The position numbers and the translations under genes are program-made. Below the pieces are notes generated by a model. The model worked only from the letters and a program-made list of their open reading frames with translations. It was not told the origin of the DNA and made no database searches. From positions 2,914,001 through 2,978,000 of the forward strand of contig OY282447.1 in assembly GCA_958296165.1 (NCBI GenBank): DNA of 64,000 nt, read 5' to 3'. This document shows positions 62,192 through 64,000 of this stretch, in pieces (within the stretch, counting starts at the first letter, position 1; the number at the start of each line of letters is the position of its first letter). Source of the DNA: an uncultured Pseudomonadales bacterium. Its GTDB lineage: Bacteria > Pseudomonadota > Gammaproteobacteria > Pseudomonadales > Azotimanducaceae.

Positions 62192-64000
62192 ACGAGCGTA
62201 GTTTTCCGAAACGATCGCCAGTTCGCCTTCAAACCAGCCGAGATGACTGGCGGCGCGGCGGTGCGGCAAGTCCGGCTGCGCCAAGCCCAAACCACAAGGC
62301 GATGCGGGATCCAAGGCGTTGATCCAGAACGTCGCGGCGGATTTGTCCAAGCGTTCGAGCTGGCGCAGCGCTTGGGGCAGGGCGAACTGCGGCCCGGAGA
62401 AATCCTTGAGGAACAAGCCGGCCACGATTTCGCCCGATAACTCCATGATGCGCAGCGCCGGAAATACCGCCGCCCAGCGAAACACGCCGCCTTCGCGGTT
62501 GGCGTGTTCGCGGGTGAGCACGCCGTAGCGGTCGAGCAGAATGCGGCAGCGCTCCTTGTTTTCCTCCAAGCGCTCCATGTTGTCCGCCGCCGCTTCCTGG
62601 CTGGGGGCGCGATACCAAGTACCCGGCCATCCCACGGCCACCATGCGGGCTTTGGCGCGCACGCGGCCTCGCACGCGCGAGTGAGTAGGGGCCCCGGTGC
62701 TAGGGCCGCCAAGCTGGTAGCGACGGCTGCGGCCGGCGGCGAGTGCCTGGAAGCCGTCCGCCGCGATGCGGCCGGCCCACACGGCCCGCCAGAAGGCATC
62801 GTTGAAATCCTCCGCTTGGCACCCGGATTCGTCGAACAGCTGCGTGAAGGTGTAGCGTGCGTTGGGATCCTTGAATAGAGCTGCCACATCGTATTCGTCG
62901 ATCTCGGTGGATTCCGGCGCGAAGAGATCGAAATCGCCATTGAAGCCGATGGTGGCTGTCTCCTTGGCGCAGCCTCGCCACGCTAGGCCGTCGTTTACGG
63001 CGGCGTTCTCCAAGGCATCCATGCCATTGCCAACCAAGCGTGGCGAAAGCGCATCGTCCAGCCAGAAACCCACGGGTGCCGCGTAGCCGCGCAAGCGATC
63101 GGCTGCGTCTAGGAAGGCCAGATCGGTGCCGAAGCCGTGCCAGCGCGCCAGGAAGGGCGCCAAGTCCGTGGCTGGCCGGGGCTCAAACTGCGGGCGTGCC
63201 GCAGCGCGCTGGAAGCGGATCAGCGTTTCTAGATTTTCGGCGTCGCAGAAGTAGTCCACGCTGGAACCCGCCACCAGCGGCCCTTGGACTACTACCTCGC
63301 CGTCCACCAATTCGCGCAGGATGTCTGCCAACTGCTCGAAAGGCACAATCGCGGCGAGTTCAGATGCGGTGCGCGGGCCGTAGAACTGCAGTATCTCGCC
63401 GGTTTGCCGCAACCGATCCTCGCCCACGACGATCTCCGGATGAACAAGGTACGTGCCGCCAGCGAACGAAGCGCGGTTCAAACCGGCCGGCACGCCCACA
63501 TCCGCGAACCACTCCTGGGCAGGGATCAACACGCGCTCCTTCGTCCACTCCCGCAGCTCGTCCTCGCCTTCCGGCACATAGCCTTGGCGAGTGCGCTGCA
63601 CACGGGATTCGAAGTCCGCAATCACAGCGGGCTCGATGGCTGGCCGCAGGGAGCGATCGAACACGGCTTGGCGGATGAGATCGTCGGAGAGCGCCGAGCG
63701 GTCGCCGCTCTCGGGCGCATCGTCCGCGTACATGTAGCGGCCGATCTGATTGAAGGCGATGCCGGCGGCGAAGGGGCTCGGCACCGTCACTTTCGCTAGC
63801 GACCAAGCGAGCTCCCCGGCTGCGAGCCTTTCGAGCACTTCGTAAGCGGCGGGAAGGTCGAATTCGTCGTTGAGGCAGGTACGCCAGGTTTCCAGCAGAA
63901 TCGGGAAATCCTGCATCGGTTTGACGGCGGTCATCAGTTTCTTCGCCTGCAAGCGCGTCATCCACAGCGGCATGCGCTGCTTGAAGCTGCGCTTGGTCAG
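61976..64000 (-). CDS. Lhr-type DEAD/DEAH helicase, C-terminal part (partial)
   Basis: The frame is open to the right edge, so only ~674 C-terminal residues are visible; the helicase motor domains lie outside. The visible part has the Lhr-type winged-helix and C-terminal domains: PRTASELAAIVPFEQLADILREL, ARWHGFG, FWRAVWAGRIAADGFQAL, LLDRYGVLTREHANREGGVFRW and LSGEIVAGLFLKDFSGPQFALP. It also has the tail RLTIHLDPDDAGLNALLPNL, which is copied at 59 kb. Lhr-type helicases act in DNA repair, often with nuclease partners. No partner is in view. Confidence 0.85.
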   Translation of the reverse strand: MTKRSFKQRMPLWMTRLQAKKLMTAVKPMQDFPILLETWRTCLNDEFDLPAAYEVLERLAAGELAWSLAKVTVPSPFAAGIAFNQIGRYMYADDAPESGDRSALSDDLIRQAVFDRSLRPAIEPAVIADFESRVQRTRQGYVPEGEDELREWTKERVLIPAQEWFADVGVPAGLNRASFAGGTYLVHPEIVVGEDRLRQTGEILQFYGPRTASELAAIVPFEQLADILRELVDGEVVVQGPLVAGSSVDYFCDAENLETLIRFQRAAARPQFEPRPATDLAPFLARWHGFGTDLAFLDAADRLRGYAAPVGFWLDDALSPRLVGNGMDALENAAVNDGLAWRGCAKETATIGFNGDFDLFAPESTEIDEYDVAALFKDPNARYTFTQLFDESGCQAEDFNDAFWRAVWAGRIAADGFQALAAGRSRRYQLGGPSTGAPTHSRVRGRVRAKARMVAVGWPGTWYRAPSQEAAADNMERLEENKERCRILLDRYGVLTREHANREGGVFRWAAVFPALRIMELSGEIVAGLFLKDFSGPQFALPQALRQLERLDKSAATFWINALDPASPCGLGLAQPDLPHRRAASHLGWFEGELAIVSENYARRLTIHLDPDDAGLNALLPNLIPICRARKRLTVETINGEPARRSPYLPALSRHLRAVTDHRGVYFETMEHAR

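Noticed and set aside
1-64000. tRNA or rRNA genes
   Set aside because: No cloverleaf with TTCRA-type arm or rRNA-like conserved stretch was noticed in any intergenic gap, all of which are short.

Overview
The window is GC-rich DNA from a Gram-negative gammaproteobacterium. The evidence is an outer-membrane assembly set (BamA, BamC, Skp, LolB, RseP, a BepA-like protease), lipid A genes (lpxD-fabZ-lpxA), PhoB/PhoR and a TtpC-type TonB cluster. The first half is mostly core genome. The second half is more accessory, with CoA and acid metabolism, DNA modification, toxin-antitoxin remnants and a transposon. The lifestyle cannot be fixed from the sequence. The mix of acyl-CoA enzymes, a PhyH oxygenase, amidohydrolases and decaying genes would fit an uncultivated environmental or host-associated lineage.

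Layout. 1-5.4 kb: end of a TldD/PmbA-like gene, then dapA-bamC, an AI-2E family permease and a TusA-like protein (minus strand), and a BepA-like metalloprotease (plus). 5.4-12.4 kb: nadA, gshB, moeB, prmC, prfA, lolB, a small lipoprotein-like ORF, a TerB-like protein and an MDR oxidoreductase. 12.6-14.7 kb: a gene broken by several frameshifts. 14.8-23.4 kb: the envelope operon uppS-cdsA-rseP-bamA-skp-lpxD-fabZ-lpxA. 23.4-31.3 kb: a five-gene minus-strand catabolic operon headed by a single-chain biotin-dependent acyl-CoA carboxylase and ending in a frameshifted sugar dehydrogenase. 31.4-35.2 kb: an SDR, phoBR with a likely Pho box, and a dienelactone hydrolase. 35.2-42 kb: DUF3450-ttpC-exbB-exbD, three tandem tonB paralogues and a TPR protein. 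42-48.3 kb: riboflavin synthase, an amidase and a 1372-residue membrane protein with no family I recognise. 48.4-53.5 kb: a CaiB/BaiF CoA-transferase, a glutathione peroxidase, a PhyH dioxygenase and a fused ADP-forming acyl-CoA synthetase.

53.5-64 kb is a defence and mobile-element zone. It holds a cytosine-C5 methyltransferase with a frameshifted NotI-like endonuclease, an orphan FitA-like antitoxin, a Phd antitoxin with a dead PIN toxin, an intact DUF6364/PIN pair, a double-HTH regulator with a small partner behind a palindromic operator, and a DruA-like/ISAs1 transposase element. The element lies between two copies of a ~254-bp segment that carries the 3' end of an Lhr-type helicase gene. 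The helicase gene itself runs off the right edge.

The strongest finding is the glutathione peroxidase at 49658-50128 (minus). It looks like a broken gene, but the in-frame UGA sits exactly at the catalytic selenocysteine position. It is followed by a bacterial SECIS-like hairpin whose apical GCAGGUCUGC is the same as I recall for E. coli fdhF. I read it as a bacterial selenoprotein. Secondary points are an LpxA with an unusual active-site region, tonB triplication with its boundary inside exbD, and the carboxylase operon.
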